A DNA stretch of 64,000 nucleotides from an uncultured Lachnospiraceae bacterium (GTDB lineage Bacteria; Bacillota; Clostridia; Lachnospirales; Lachnospiraceae), in contig CACXUY010000020.1 of assembly GCA_902770965.1 (NCBI GenBank), forward strand, positions 21,224 to 85,223, written 5' to 3'. The position numbers and the translations under genes are program-made. The notes beneath the pieces are model-generated. The model was not told the DNA's origin. It saw only the letters and a program-made list of their open reading frames with translations, and searched no databases. Shown here in pieces: positions 1 through 8,758 of the stretch (position 1 is the stretch's first letter; the number at the start of each line of letters is the position of its first letter).

Positions 1-1154
1 TCAAGGAACTCGAGGGAAGCACCGCCGCCGGTAGAAATGTGTGTCATCTTGTCAGCATAACCGAGCTGATTGACAGCAGCAGCAGAATCACCGCCGCCGA
101 TGATCGTCGTGGCACCGTCAAGGCCAGCAAGTACTTCCGCTATAGCTATAGTGCCCTTAGCGAAATTCGGCATCTCGAAAACACCCATGGGACCGTTCCA
201 GACAACTGTCTTGGCATCAGCAAGGGCATCCGCGAAAAGCTTGCAGGTAGCCGGTCCGATATCAAGGCCCATCTCATCTGCCTGAATGTCACCATTCTCA
301 GCGATGCGTGAAGGCGCGTCGTTGTTGAACTCCTTGGTGACGACCGTATCAACAGGAATGAGGAGCTTCACGCCCTTCTCCTGAGCCTTCTCGATCATCT
401 CCTTGGCATAGTCAAGATAATCAGCCTCGAGAAGAGACTTGCCGACTTCCTGTCCGAGAGCCTTCATGAAGGTGTAGGCCATGCCGCCGCCGATGATAAG
501 AGTATCAACCTTGTCAAGCAGGTTCTGGATGACAGAGATCTTGCTGGAAACCTTCGATCCGCCGAGGACGGCTACGAAAGGCCTCTGGGGGTCGTTGACA
601 GCGTTGCCGAGGAAATCGATCTCTTTCTGCATCAGGTAACCGACAGCGTTCGTATCGCAGAACTTGGTCACTCCTACGTTCGAGCAATGAGAACGATGAG
701 CCGTTCCGAAAGCATCGTTGACGAAGATGCCGTCAGTCAGGGAAGCAAGATCCTTGCTGAAGGCTTCGCCGCACTTTGATTCCTCAGAGCGATAGCGAGT
801 GTTCTCGATGAGCATCACATCGCCGTCCTTGAGGTTCGCGGCTGCTGCGCGGGCGTTCTCTCCTACTACTTCATCGTCAGCAGCGAAAACGACATCTTTG
901 CCAAGAAGCTCAGAAAGCCTTGCCGCCACGGGAGCGAGAGAGAAATCATGGTTAGGTCCCTTCGGCTTGCCCAGATGTGAGCAAAGGATGATCCTTCCGC
1001 CGTCAGCGACTAACTTCTTAATAGTAGGAAGAGCTGCGACGATACGTGTGTCGTCAGTAATCTTCCCGTCCTTTAACGGTACGTTGAAGTCACAGCGTAC
1101 AAGAACCTTTTTGCCCTGTACATTGATATCATCAACAGATTTTTTGTTAAGCAT
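1..1154 (-). CDS. pgk: Phosphoglycerate kinase, 3' end cut by window edge
   Basis: Catalyses 1,3-bisphosphoglycerate + ADP to 3-phosphoglycerate + ATP in cytoplasmic glycolysis. The reverse strand reads without a stop from an ATG at 1154 to base 1, giving about 384 residues. The N-terminal substrate motif RCDFNVP, the LGKPKG segment, GGSKVSSK and the C-terminal GGGDSAAA and STGGGAS loops are all visible. Family length is about 395-400, so roughly a dozen C-terminal residues lie outside the window. The start is supported by GGAGG about 10 nt upstream. It lies only 19 nt downstream of gap and is almost certainly co-transcribed with it, the usual glycolytic gap-pgk order. Confidence 0.97.
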   Translation of the reverse strand, partial: MLNKKSVDDINVQGKKVLVRCDFNVPLKDGKITDDTRIVAALPTIKKLVADGGRIILCSHLGKPKGPNHDFSLAPVAARLSELLGKDVVFAADDEVVGENARAAAANLKDGDVMLIENTRYRSEESKCGEAFSKDLASLTDGIFVNDAFGTAHRSHCSNVGVTKFCDTNAVGYLMQKEIDFLGNAVNDPQRPFVAVLGGSKVSSKISVIQNLLDKVDTLIIGGGMAYTFMKALGQEVGKSLLEADYLDYAKEMIEKAQEKGVKLLIPVDTVVTKEFNNDAPSRIAENGDIQADEMGLDIGPATCKLFADALADAKTVVWNGPMGVFEMPNFAKGTIAIAEVLAGLDGATTIIGGGDSAAAVNQLGYADKMTHISTGGGASLEFL

Positions 1155-1173
1155 CTCTTCCGTCCTCCGGTGA

Positions 1174-2187
1174 TTATTTCAGCTCTGCGAAATACTTGAT
1201 AGTACGGACCATGTTGGAGGTGAAGGAGTTCTCGTTGTCATACCAGGAAACAACCTGTACCTCGGTGTTGCCGTCGCCGGTAGGAAGAGCCATGGTCTGG
1301 GTGGCATCGAACAGAGAGCCATAGGTCATGCCGATAATATCGGAAGAAACGATAGCGTCGGTATTGTAGCCGAAGGACTCGTTTGCGGATGCCTTCATCT
1401 TCTCGTTGATCTGATCGACAGTGACTTCACCCTTGACAACAGCGGTAAGGATGGTGGTAGAACCGGTCGGAACCGGAACACGCTGAGCGGAACCGATGAG
1501 CTTGCCCTTCAGTTCAGGAACAACAAGACCGATAGCCTTAGCTGCGCCGGTGCTGTTGGGAACGATGTTGACTGCGCCTGCGCGGCCGCGGCGCTTGTCG
1601 CCCTTGCGATGAGGGCCGTCAAGGATCATCTGATCGCCGGTGTAAGCGTGAATGGTGCTCATGATACCGGACTGGATGGGAGCCAGCTCGTTGAGAGCCT
1701 TCGCCATGGGAGCCAGGCAGTTGGTGGTGCAGGAGGCTGCGGAGATGATGGTATCATCAGCCTTCAGGATCTCGTGGTTGGTGTTGAAAACGACGGTAGG
1801 AAGGTCGTTGCCTGCGGGAGCAGAGATGATGACCTTCTTGGCGCCTGCGTCGATGTGAGCCTGTGACTTCGCCTTGGAGGTGTAGAAGCCTGTGCACTCC
1901 AGAACAACATCGATATCAAGCTCTCCCCAGGGAAGCTTGCTGGCATCGGGTTCTTTATAGATCTCAATCTCTTCGCCATCGACGATGATGGAATGATCGG
2001 TGAAGTCAACCTTATCCTTCTTGGCGTATCCGCCCTGGGAAGAATCATACTTAAGCAGATATGCAAGCATCTCGGGGCTGGTTAGATCGTTGATAGCTAC
2101 GATATCATAACCGGGAGCCTGGAACATCTGACGGAAAGCAAGACGGCCGATACGCCCAAAACCATTGATTGCAACTTTTACTGCCAT
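1174..2187 (-). CDS. gap: Glyceraldehyde-3-phosphate dehydrogenase, type I
   Basis: Oxidises and phosphorylates glyceraldehyde-3-phosphate using NAD+. The 337 residues match family length. The Rossmann motif NGFGRIGR is at about residues 8-15; an Asp at residue 34 fits NAD rather than NADP preference. The catalytic cysteine is C153 in [12 protein letters not shown] and the partner histidine is H180. The C-terminal WYDNE motif is present. Start ATG at 2187 follows GGAGGTACTGTC. It is the first gene of a gap-pgk operon with a clear promoter at 2249-2277. Confidence 0.98.
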   Translation of the reverse strand: MAVKVAINGFGRIGRLAFRQMFQAPGYDIVAINDLTSPEMLAYLLKYDSSQGGYAKKDKVDFTDHSIIVDGEEIEIYKEPDASKLPWGELDIDVVLECTGFYTSKAKSQAHIDAGAKKVIISAPAGNDLPTVVFNTNHEILKADDTIISAASCTTNCLAPMAKALNELAPIQSGIMSTIHAYTGDQMILDGPHRKGDKRRGRAGAVNIVPNSTGAAKAIGLVVPELKGKLIGSAQRVPVPTGSTTILTAVVKGEVTVDQINEKMKASANESFGYNTDAIVSSDIIGMTYGSLFDATQTMALPTGDGNTEVQVVSWYDNENSFTSNMVRTIKYFAELK

Positions 2188-2248
2188 GACAGTACCTCCT
2201 ATAAAATAGAGTTAATTATAAGGCTAATAAATGTATGTTAGCAGAGTA

Positions 2249-2277
2249 AGTATATCAGTTTCAGACAAAAGGTGCAA
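2249..2277 (-). promoter_or_regulatory. Promoter of gap-pgk
   Basis: Read leftward: -35 TTGCAC (2277-2272), exactly 17 bp, -10 TATACT (2254-2249). This leaves a leader of about 55 nt before the gap ATG. It lies back to back with a candidate rightward promoter at 2286-2314. Confidence 0.7.
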
Positions 2278-2285
2278 TAGCTAGA

Positions 2286-2314
2286 TTGACTATTAATGAA
2301 TTATATTTTATTCT
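2286..2314 (+). promoter_or_regulatory. Candidate promoter of the histidinol phosphatase gene
   Basis: TTGACT (2286-2291), 17 bp, TATTCT (2309-2314), about 65 bp before the ATG at 2380. The -10 is weak, so this is moderate evidence only. Confidence 0.45.
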
Positions 2315-2379
2315 TAAACATATATATATATAGTAAAATGTATCAGAGTGATTAAAATCATACAAAAGAGGATAAACAT

Positions 2380-3180
2380 ATGTATTCAGACTATCATCTT
2401 CATACAAGTTTTTCAGGAGACTCTGTCACCGATCCCCGCCTTCAGATCGAGAAAGCCATTTCACTTGGGATGGAGGAAATATGCATCACGGACCATCAGG
2501 ATTTTGATTTTCCCATAGGTGATTCCTGCTTTGTATTTGACACAGACAGATATTTCAAGGTGCTGCGAGAACTGCGGGAGGAATACAGCGGACGGATAAA
2601 GCTTCACATAGGAGTTGAAGCCGGTCTGCAGCCTCATCTGGCCGAAGTGCTTGACTGGTATGTGCGCATGTATCCCTTCGATTATGTAATAGGCTCATCG
2701 CATCTGTCCAGAGGGATCGACCCCTACGACGAACACTTCTGGGAAGGCATAGATGAGGACGAAGCCATAGAGAGATTTTTTATCGATGAGCGCGACAGCC
2801 TTCTTGCCGCTTCATGCTACGATACCGCGGGGCATATAGATTTCGTGCTCCGCACCTGTTCCGCGCCGGGCGAGAAGAAGGCATGGCCTAAGTATTCGGA
2901 TCTTATCGATGAGATGCTCAGGCACATAATTGAGCACGGTAAGGGAATAGAGTGCAATACGGCAGGCTTCCGTTCCGGACTCGGCTTCCCGAATCCCCAT
3001 CCGGACATCATCAGGCGCTACCGCGAGCTTGGAGGCGAGATCATCACCATCGGCTCGGACGCGCACGTGCCGGGACATATCGGCTATAACTTTGAACTGA
3101 TAAAGGATTTGCTTGAGAGCTATGGCTTCAGGTATTATACCGTATTCAGCGGAAGGAAACCGGAGTTTAAGAGATTATAG
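2380..3180 (+). CDS. hisJ: Histidinol-phosphatase, PHP family (HisJ/HisK type)
   Basis: Predicted to dephosphorylate L-histidinol phosphate in histidine synthesis, using a PHP trinuclear metal site. The 266 residues match the family. Metal ligands are visible in order: DYHLHTSFSGD at the N-terminus, ITDHQDF near residue 37, the GVEAG glutamate, GSSHLS, GHIDF and the C-terminal GSDAHVP. No other his gene is adjacent, so the specific substrate is inferred from family, and a broader phosphoesterase role cannot be excluded. RBS is AAAGAGG. A bidirectional terminator follows at 3239-3281. Confidence 0.8.
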   Translation: MYSDYHLHTSFSGDSVTDPRLQIEKAISLGMEEICITDHQDFDFPIGDSCFVFDTDRYFKVLRELREEYSGRIKLHIGVEAGLQPHLAEVLDWYVRMYPFDYVIGSSHLSRGIDPYDEHFWEGIDEDEAIERFFIDERDSLLAASCYDTAGHIDFVLRTCSAPGEKKAWPKYSDLIDEMLRHIIEHGKGIECNTAGFRSGLGFPNPHPDIIRRYRELGGEIITIGSDAHVPGHIGYNFELIKDLLESYGFRYYTVFSGRKPEFKRL

Positions 3181-3238
3181 ACATCACAGAAAACATCCAT
3201 AGCACGCCTGTGCACACACAGCACGCCTGTACACAAAT

Positions 3239-3281
3239 AAAAGATATGCGGCCTGCATACCCTGCTGGCCGCATATCTTTT
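3239..3281. terminator. Bidirectional rho-independent terminator
   Basis: Perfect 15-bp inverted repeat (arms 3239-3253 and 3267-3281) whose A-rich and T-rich flanks give a U tract on either strand. It separates the convergent histidinol phosphatase and rpmB genes. Confidence 0.85.
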
Positions 3282-3320
3282 ATACCGTGTCTCATACTGT
3301 GTCCGAACGCTCTTAAACGA

Positions 3321-3506
3321 TCAAACGCGCTCAACCTTGCCGGATCTAAGGCAGGAAGTACAAACATACATCCTCTTGTTGCCCTGGGGAGTCTTTACTC
3401 TGACTGACTTGACATTCGCCTTCCAAACCTTGTTAGATCTTCTATGGGAATGGCTCACCATGTTGCCAAAGTATGCGCCTTTTCCGCAAATAGCACACTT
3501 AGCCAT
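3321..3506 (-). CDS. rpmB: 50S ribosomal protein L28
   Basis: Small basic large-subunit ribosomal protein of 61 residues, the normal size. It begins MAKCAICGKGAYFGN and continues with VSHSHRRSNK and a C-terminal YVCTSCLRSGKV segment. The four cysteines (two in CxxC form at each end) mark the zinc-binding type of L28. The start at 3506 is chosen because AAGGAGGTGCGAAG precedes it and the homologous proteins begin there; a longer in-frame opening to 3590 runs through the promoter. It is monocistronic, with its own promoter at 3562-3590. Confidence 0.97.
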   Translation of the reverse strand: MAKCAICGKGAYFGNMVSHSHRRSNKVWKANVKSVRVKTPQGNKRMYVCTSCLRSGKVERV

Positions 3507-3561
3507 CTTCGCACCTCCTTGCCGAATAAACATAATATAGTCCTTACGCAGAACTTTTCTT

Positions 3562-3590
3562 ATGTTATCACTATTCAATTTAAAATGCAA
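3562..3590 (-). promoter_or_regulatory. Promoter of rpmB
   Basis: Leftward -35 TTGCAT (3590-3585), 17 bp, -10 TAACAT (3567-3562), leaving a leader of about 50 nt. Confidence 0.6.
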
Positions 3591-3755
3591 GAACTTTGTG
3601 AAAAAGATTTCTGCGTAATGTCGAAGCTTGTCAGAGCTTGTCGGAGCTTCAACGATTAATCATAATGTACTATCCTTAGTCTGATATTAACAGCATTGCT
3701 TATGTTTATAGGTTATTATGTGGTTAAAAAGTCTTTGAATAACTTATTGTTCTTG

Positions 3756-3785
3756 TTGATTTGAGGAACAGATATACGTTATAAT
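3756..3785 (+). promoter_or_regulatory. Promoter of the COG2509 flavoprotein gene
   Basis: TTGATT (3756-3761), 18 bp, consensus TATAAT (3780-3785). It places the whole multi-hairpin repeat at 3805-3933 inside the 5' leader of the gene starting at 3980. Confidence 0.6.
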
Positions 3786-3804
3786 ATTCTCTGTTTTCTA
3801 TGCA

Positions 3805-3933
3805 TTACTTTAGAAATCGGCCCCCTGCGAAGCAGGGTGGCCATATAGGTATGCATTCATACACGCATGTATGCTGCAACGACTTCTACACGTCGTGGCA
3901 GCACATGCGTGCTATGCGTGCTATGAATGTTTA
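3805..3933 (+). repeat. Dispersed multi-hairpin repeat, copy 1 of 2
   Basis: About 129 bp nearly identical to 34243-34374. It consists of successive hairpins: a GGCC/CCCTGC stem with a GAA loop, an ATACA..TGTAT stem, an ACGAC..GTCGT stem and an AGCAC..GTGCT stem. Here it sits in the 5' leader of the flavoprotein gene. It has no coding potential of its own; the reading frame through it is fortuitous. Confidence 0.8.
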
Positions 3934-3979
3934 CAATGAAACCTTCGAATTCAGGTCATTTTTATTAAGAGGTATCACC

Positions 3980-5389
3980 ATGAAATATGATCTTATAATC
4001 GTAGGCGCGGGTCCTGCCGGTATCTTCACAGCCCTTGAACTGCTCCGCAAGGGCCAACAGCTCAAGACTCTTATCATAGAGAAGGGACACTCCATCGAGA
4101 GACGTCGCTGTCCGAAGACAGTCACGCAGAAGTGCATTAATTGCAAACCCTACTGCGCCATCACGACAGGTTTCTCTGGAGCCGGTGCTTTCTCCGACGG
4201 AAAGCTCTCATTGTCCTATGAGGTCGGCGGCGATTTCCCCATGCTCATCGGCGAGGACAAGGCACAGGCACTCATCGACTATACCGACAAGATTTATCTT
4301 GATTTCGGTGCTGACACACATATTGAAGGCTTAGATAACCCGGAAGAAAAGGCAAAAATCAGGAAAAATGCCATCAAGGCAGGCCTCAAGCTGGTGGACT
4401 GCCCTATAAGGCATCTTGGAACCGAGAAAGCGCAGGAGCTGTACTACTCCATAGAGCAGTATCTCTTAAGCCACGGAACCGAGATCCTGTTCGACAGCGA
4501 GTGCAGCAACATCCTGATCGAGGATGGGATCTGCAAAGGCGTCCTTGTCTCTGATGCTGAAGAATCCGGAGCCTCACGCACCATTCTTGCCGACAGGGTC
4601 GTCATCGCAACAGGCCGCAGGGGTGCTGACTGGCTTGACCGAATCTGCACAGAACACGGAATCAGCCATGAACCCGGAACCGTTGATATCGGTGTACGCG
4701 TAGAAGTCCGCAACGAAATCATGGAGGAGGTTAATAAGGTTCTGTACGAGTCAAAGCTCATCGGCTATCCGAAGCCCTTCAAGAACAAGGTGCGGACATT
4801 CTGCCAGAATCCAGGCGGCTTCGTGAGCCAGGAAAATTATGACAACGACCTCGCTGTGGTGAACGGACATTCCTACAAGCAGACGAAGTCCAACAACACG
4901 AATCTGGCCATCCTCTGCTCTCACAACTTCAAGAGTCCTTTCAACCAGCCGATAGCCTACGCGCAGAAGGTCGGCGAGCTGGCAAATATGCTAGGAGCCG
5001 GTCACATCCTCGTTCAGCGATATGGGGACATACTTGACGGCAAGCGCACCTGGCCGAATGAGCTTTCGCTGTCGAACGTCCGCCCCACGCTCCCCGATGC
5101 CGAGGCCGGAGACATAACAGCGGCTCTTCCTTATCGCTCCATGACCAATATCATCAACTTCATCTCCGCCATGGATGAGGTCGTTCCCGGCTTCGCCTCC
5201 GAGGAAACTCTTCTGTACGCGCCGGAGCTGAAGTTCTACTCAAACCGCGTCAGCATGGACGAAGAGCTGAACACCAGCGTAAAGGGACTCCACTGCCTTG
5301 GCGATTCCAGCGGATGGACGAGAGGGCTTATGATGGCATCCGTGATGGGCGTTCACATGGCGCACTGCATTGAAAAGGAAATACAATAA
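3980..5389 (+). CDS. FAD-dependent dehydrogenase, COG2509 family
   Basis: Flavoprotein of 469 residues with the N-terminal dinucleotide-binding motif VGAGPAGI (residues 8-15) and a second FAD motif VVIATGRRGADW near residue 200. A cysteine-rich segment, RRCPKTVTQKCINCKPYC, precedes SGAGAFSDGKL; this is typical of the family often labelled uncharacterised FAD-dependent dehydrogenase. The C-terminus ends in the GDSSGWTRGLMMAS flavin-closing segment. Substrate and electron partner are unknown. I chose ATG 3980 (AGAGGTATCACC upstream) over an in-frame ATG at 3800, because the first 60 codons of the longer frame are the non-coding repeat. Confidence 0.85.
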   Translation: MKYDLIIVGAGPAGIFTALELLRKGQQLKTLIIEKGHSIERRRCPKTVTQKCINCKPYCAITTGFSGAGAFSDGKLSLSYEVGGDFPMLIGEDKAQALIDYTDKIYLDFGADTHIEGLDNPEEKAKIRKNAIKAGLKLVDCPIRHLGTEKAQELYYSIEQYLLSHGTEILFDSECSNILIEDGICKGVLVSDAEESGASRTILADRVVIATGRRGADWLDRICTEHGISHEPGTVDIGVRVEVRNEIMEEVNKVLYESKLIGYPKPFKNKVRTFCQNPGGFVSQENYDNDLAVVNGHSYKQTKSNNTNLAILCSHNFKSPFNQPIAYAQKVGELANMLGAGHILVQRYGDILDGKRTWPNELSLSNVRPTLPDAEAGDITAALPYRSMTNIINFISAMDEVVPGFASEETLLYAPELKFYSNRVSMDEELNTSVKGLHCLGDSSGWTRGLMMASVMGVHMAHCIEKEIQ

Positions 5390-5424
5390 GTTTATTGTTA
5401 TAAGCTCACATAGTACGAAAAGAA

Positions 5425-5487
5425 TGAGCAGAATGTGCTTCGCCAAAACTCACCAAAATTCGTTTTGTGCCAAGCGCATTCTGCTCA
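5425..5487. terminator. Long hairpin between convergent genes
   Basis: Arms TGAGCAGAATG(T)GCTT (5425-5440) and AAGC(G)CATTCTGCTCA (5472-5487) pair over about 15 bp around a 31-nt loop. It lies after the flavoprotein gene and beyond the end of gerW, so it could serve both. U tracts are poor, hence moderate confidence. Confidence 0.5.
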
Positions 5488-5613
5488 ATTAATTTACAAT
5501 ATAGAATTATACGATTGTTGTCAAATAAAAACGCGACTATCTATAACAATCAGGATATAAAAAACCGATCAAAATTCAAGCTTTCGATCTCTCGTTTTCA
5601 CAATATTCAGAGA

Positions 5614-6024
5614 TTACAGCTCCTCGTATTCATCAAAAGCGTGATCCATGGCATCCTGAACCTCGGGATCAACGGGTTCTTCGTTCTTCTTTCCTGAGAA
5701 CCTCTCTACGATCTCAGGTACCATGTCGAGAATCTTGTTTACTGAGCTCTGGTTTTTGATGTTGACGAGCCTGGTCACTCCGTCCTTAACCACGATAAGC
5801 GCACTGGGGGTCATCTTCGCGGCCATACCGCCGCCGCCGCTGTTGTTCTTTCTCGTCTCATTGAGCGCCGCGCCGGCTCCAACGCCGAAGGTCACATCGA
5901 CCAAGGGGAGGATCGTCGTGTCATTAACCTCGATCGCCTCTCCGACTACGGTTTTTGATGCCGCAAGGCTGTCCATGCCGCGGATCAAAGAATCGACTAC
6001 CATATTGATATTATTCTCAGCCAT
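5614..6024 (-). CDS. gerW: GerW family sporulation protein (YtfJ)
   Basis: GerW/YtfJ proteins are needed for proper spore germination responses in Bacillus; the molecular activity is unknown. The 136 residues show the family signature: a GEAIEVNDTTILPLVDVTFG strand region, the glycine run GGGGMAAKMTP around residue 65 and the VKDGVTRLVNI segment. The C-terminus is acidic. Start ATG 6024 follows AGGAGGAAAA. It is the last gene of a leftward cluster with DUF2953, a pairing conserved in spore-formers (ytfI-ytfJ), with a 99-nt gap. Confidence 0.88.
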   Translation of the reverse strand: MAENNINMVVDSLIRGMDSLAASKTVVGEAIEVNDTTILPLVDVTFGVGAGAALNETRKNNSGGGGMAAKMTPSALIVVKDGVTRLVNIKNQSSVNKILDMVPEIVERFSGKKNEEPVDPEVQDAMDHAFDEYEEL

Positions 6025-6123
6025 TTTTCCTCCTGCTCCAAGCCGGAGCCTTCTTGTGATTGTCAAACGATTCAGCAATGTAATGCCGCATCAAACGATG
6101 CGATAAGGCAAACCAATTGTTCG

Positions 6124-7056
6124 TTATAAAATACGGTGCAGCAGCTTCATGAAATCCTTGTTCAGATAAAGCTTGAGTCCTGCAACGGCGAACACGATAA
6201 GGTACATCCGTCCTGCAGCGTGTATACGGCCGTCAATACGTTGGTCTATGAAATCTCCTTCAACCCTGATGCAGCCATCGTAGAGCGGATAGAGCATGTA
6301 AGCTATGGCAAGCACCTTGGCAGTATCCGCCGGATCCTCCAAGCCAACTATGGCTTCTATCTCCAGTTCGCGCGGCCTGACTTGCAGGAGCAAAGTCTTC
6401 AGTGTCTTCAGGATCAAAGCGATAAGCTCATCATTTTCCGGATCTCGTATGAAAGAGATCACCGCCTTGATCTTTCCGATTATGTTCCCTATCAAGCCAC
6501 CGCCGCCGCTGTCTTCTTCGTATTGAGTCGCCGCGCTATCATCACTCCACGACTTATCATCCGCAGGGTCATTGTCACGCTTGTTAGCTTGTTCATTCTC
6601 AATGACGATAGCTTCCATGTCCTGGCCGCTCTCACTGAAGACAGCCGCCTCACCATCTTCATCCCTCTTATCATGAGATCCTGAGGCTTCATCCTGACCA
6701 TTAGTTTCTTTCTTTTGCCCAGATTTTTTTTCAGCCTGTTCCTTCTTGATGCTCCGCCTTTTTTTTCGTTTTCGTTTCCTGCGCTTCTCTTCTTCGTCAT
6801 TTGTGAACAAAGTGAAGCCCAGGACCTTCAGGCTCATGACCAGCCCTTTTTTCTTCAATTCCGCCCTGAATCTGACTGCGTTCAGAAGCCATGTGACCTT
6901 TGCCGACAGCCCCGCTTTTTTATCTATATATGAGGCATCAGCGATGTACCTGATCGGAACAAACAGCACCACCGCGCCGATGAGGATTATCAAGGCGAGC
7001 ACTATGAGTAAAATGATCCCGATTATCTTCAGTATAAAAAGCAATACGCCAACCAA
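6124..7056 (-). CDS. DUF2953 domain protein, YtfI-like
   Basis: 310 residues with an N-terminal hydrophobic segment (about residues 4-32), then a DUF2953-like VPIRYIADASYIDKKAG region. A highly charged linker (about residues 90-190, rich in K/R then D/E) follows, then a C-terminal domain with another hydrophobic stretch near 280-295. Function is unknown; neighbours of gerW of this type are assumed to act in sporulation. The start is probably TTG at 7056, 3 nt after the stop of the upstream gene, with AAGGGGGCGG before it. The linker is longer and more repetitive than I expect for the family. Confidence 0.72.
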   Translation of the reverse strand: MVGVLLFILKIIGIILLIVLALIILIGAVVLFVPIRYIADASYIDKKAGLSAKVTWLLNAVRFRAELKKKGLVMSLKVLGFTLFTNDEEEKRRKRKRKKRRSIKKEQAEKKSGQKKETNGQDEASGSHDKRDEDGEAAVFSESGQDMEAIVIENEQANKRDNDPADDKSWSDDSAATQYEEDSGGGGLIGNIIGKIKAVISFIRDPENDELIALILKTLKTLLLQVRPRELEIEAIVGLEDPADTAKVLAIAYMLYPLYDGCIRVEGDFIDQRIDGRIHAAGRMYLIVFAVAGLKLYLNKDFMKLLHRIL

Positions 7057-7059
7057 ACG

Positions 7060-7395
7060 TCAACCGCCCCCTTCCCCTGAAAGGAGCCATCGCAGATACA
7101 GCTTCAGATTCGGGACGCCGATCCTTTTCTGTGCCTCATCAACCATCCTGACGACAAGGTCAACCGCCTCCCGCTTCCCCTTGGCTATGCCGACTATAGT
7201 AAGCTCCCTGTGCTGATACCAAGGCTGAAGAAGATAATTGGCATGCAGGATATCGAGCTGATCCTCAATATTCGTCGGCAGCACAAGAACATAGATATCC
7301 AAAAGCCCCCTGCGGTGCTTGATGCGCCTGACAGTGCGCTTTATGTCTCTTTCCGCGCTCTCGCTGACAAATAATGGATCGAGCCACTTGATCAT
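7060..7395 (-). CDS. Conserved hypothetical protein, 111 aa
   Basis: I do not recognise a named domain. It is a soluble basic protein with an N-terminal KR-rich helix (RDIKRTVRRIKHRRG), a YVLVLPTN strand, then ILHANYLLQPWYQHRELTIVGIAKGK and a VDLVVRMVDEA helix; similar proteins occur in the same place in other Lachnospiraceae as far as I recall. It overlaps cinA by one base (TGATG) and is 3 nt from the DUF2953 gene, so translation of all three is coupled. Confidence 0.65.
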   Translation of the reverse strand: MIKWLDPLFVSESAERDIKRTVRRIKHRRGLLDIYVLVLPTNIEDQLDILHANYLLQPWYQHRELTIVGIAKGKREAVDLVVRMVDEAQKRIGVPNLKLYLRWLLSGEGGG

Positions 7396-7901
7396 CAGTT
7401 CCCATGCTCCCGTTCATATTCTTCAAGGCAGCTCAGACAAAGCTTCAGAGCCTCTTCGACTGCCTGTCTTCTGATGCTGCCGCGGTCGCCGTCAAATATA
7501 AACCTGCGGACCGCCACGTTTCCATAACAATAACAACCTATATACACCAGCCCTACCGGCTTGTCGGCAGTTCCGCCGCCAGGCCCCGCTATACCTGTCG
7601 TTGACATGGAGACCTCACAGCCGGCGCTTCTTGCTGCGCCCAGCGCCATCTCCGCGGCGGTCTGTTCGCTTACCGCGCCCCAATTCGCAAGCGTCGCCTC
7701 ATTCACTCCGAGAATCCTTTGCTTTGCCTCGTTCGAATATGTGACAAGAGACTGGCATAGAATATCAGACGCGCCGGGAAAATCGACTATCGCAGACGCA
7801 AGCATCCCCCCGGTACAAGATTCGGCTGCCGTGAGATGGTGACCTTTCCGCGAAAGGACAGAATGCAGCCGTTTCACTATATATATAGTATTATCAGCCA
7901 T
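7395..7901 (-). CDS. pncC: Nicotinamide-nucleotide amidase, CinA C-terminal domain
   Basis: Stand-alone CinA C-terminal domain of 168 residues, predicted to deamidate nicotinamide mononucleotide to nicotinate mononucleotide in NAD recycling. The signature TAAESCTGG (about residues 24-32) with its catalytic serine is intact, followed by LVTYSNEAK and STTGIAGPGGG. The N-terminal molybdopterin-binding half of full CinA is absent, as in many PncC proteins. The ATG follows GAGGGGTGATTTTCC. Between pgsA and this gene lies a 20-bp tandem repeat. Confidence 0.9.
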   Translation of the reverse strand: MADNTIYIVKRLHSVLSRKGHHLTAAESCTGGMLASAIVDFPGASDILCQSLVTYSNEAKQRILGVNEATLANWGAVSEQTAAEMALGAARSAGCEVSMSTTGIAGPGGGTADKPVGLVYIGCYCYGNVAVRRFIFDGDRGSIRRQAVEEALKLCLSCLEEYEREHGN

Positions 7902-7930
7902 GGAAAATCACCCCTCATCAACACGTTTTT

Positions 7931-8030
7931 ATGCCTTGTCTCCTTGTCTAATGCCTTGTCTCCTTGTCTAATGCCTTGTCTCCTTGTCTGATGCCATGTC
8001 TCCTTGTCTGATGCCATGTCTCCCTGTCTA
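7931..8030. repeat. Tandem repeat, five 20-bp units
   Basis: Five head-to-tail copies of ATGCCTTGTCTCCTTGTCTA-like units, the last two with CCATG for CCTTG. It occupies the gap between pgsA and pncC, so it is probably transcribed in the leader between the two genes. It has no spacers and is not a CRISPR. Confidence 0.9.
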
Positions 8031-8103
8031 AACCTACATGACCCACATGACACCACCATGAGTATAAGCCCCATGACACGGACTTAGGCAGCGCACGGTA
8101 CAT

Positions 8104-8649
8104 TTACATGTCGCCAGCCAGCACCTGCTTGTTCTGGTAAATATATGTCGCGAGTGATATCAGCGTCAGGGCAACCGAAGCTGCAATCAAGATCGTCTCT
8201 AACAAGCGGAACCATGCCGCGTCCAGATGAATGAGAAGCATGATGGTCATTGCCATCTGGCAGACGGTCTTCACCTTCCCCCACATGTTGGCTGCGATGA
8301 CGACCCCCTTATCAACCGCTACAAGGCGGAAGCCGCTTATGACGAACTCACGGCCGATCAGTATGGCGACCACCCATGCGGGGATACGCCCAAGCTCTAC
8401 AAGGCAGATGGACGCTGCCCCCACCAACAGCTTATCCGCGAGCGGATCCATGAATTTGCCAAAATCAGTGATCAGATTTCGGCTTCTCGCTATCTGGCCG
8501 TCAAGGTAATCCGTAAATGAAGCGGCGCAGAATATTATAAGGGCGACGATATCTGCCGCCTTTCCCATAGACGGCTCCAGCGTGAGAAATACGACCATCA
8601 CCGGAACCATTATCATTCTCAATACAGTCAGCTTATTCGGCAGGTTCAT
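8104..8649 (-). CDS. pgsA: CDP-diacylglycerol-glycerol-3-phosphate 3-phosphatidyltransferase
   Basis: Membrane enzyme making phosphatidylglycerophosphate, the committed step to phosphatidylglycerol and cardiolipin. The 181 residues match the family. The CDP-alcohol phosphotransferase motif DGX2ARX8GX3DX3D is complete in DYLDGQIAR...DFGKFMDPLAD (about residues 47-72), and there are four to five hydrophobic segments. N-terminus MNLPNKLTVLRM is characteristic. It follows rimO by 109 nt in the leftward housekeeping block. Confidence 0.95.
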   Translation of the reverse strand: MNLPNKLTVLRMIMVPVMVVFLTLEPSMGKAADIVALIIFCAASFTDYLDGQIARSRNLITDFGKFMDPLADKLLVGAASICLVELGRIPAWVVAILIGREFVISGFRLVAVDKGVVIAANMWGKVKTVCQMAMTIMLLIHLDAAWFRLLETILIAASVALTLISLATYIYQNKQVLAGDM

Positions 8650-8758
8650 ATGTCAATTCTCCTGTTCATTCATATTCAATCTGTCCTGGCCTCATTGATC
8701 GATCCTGCTCTATTCCCATCTTAACCGACGCCGGCCTCAGCTGCCAGCTGCGGGGCTG

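Noticed and set aside
3800..3979. 60-codon N-terminal extension of the flavoprotein
   Set aside because: It is encoded by the multi-hairpin repeat also found in non-coding DNA at 34243-34374, and a good ribosome binding site precedes ATG 3980.
7931..8030. Possible CRISPR or small protein with repeats
   Set aside because: Direct 20-bp repeats without spacers; the open frame through them has no start context and no match to a family.
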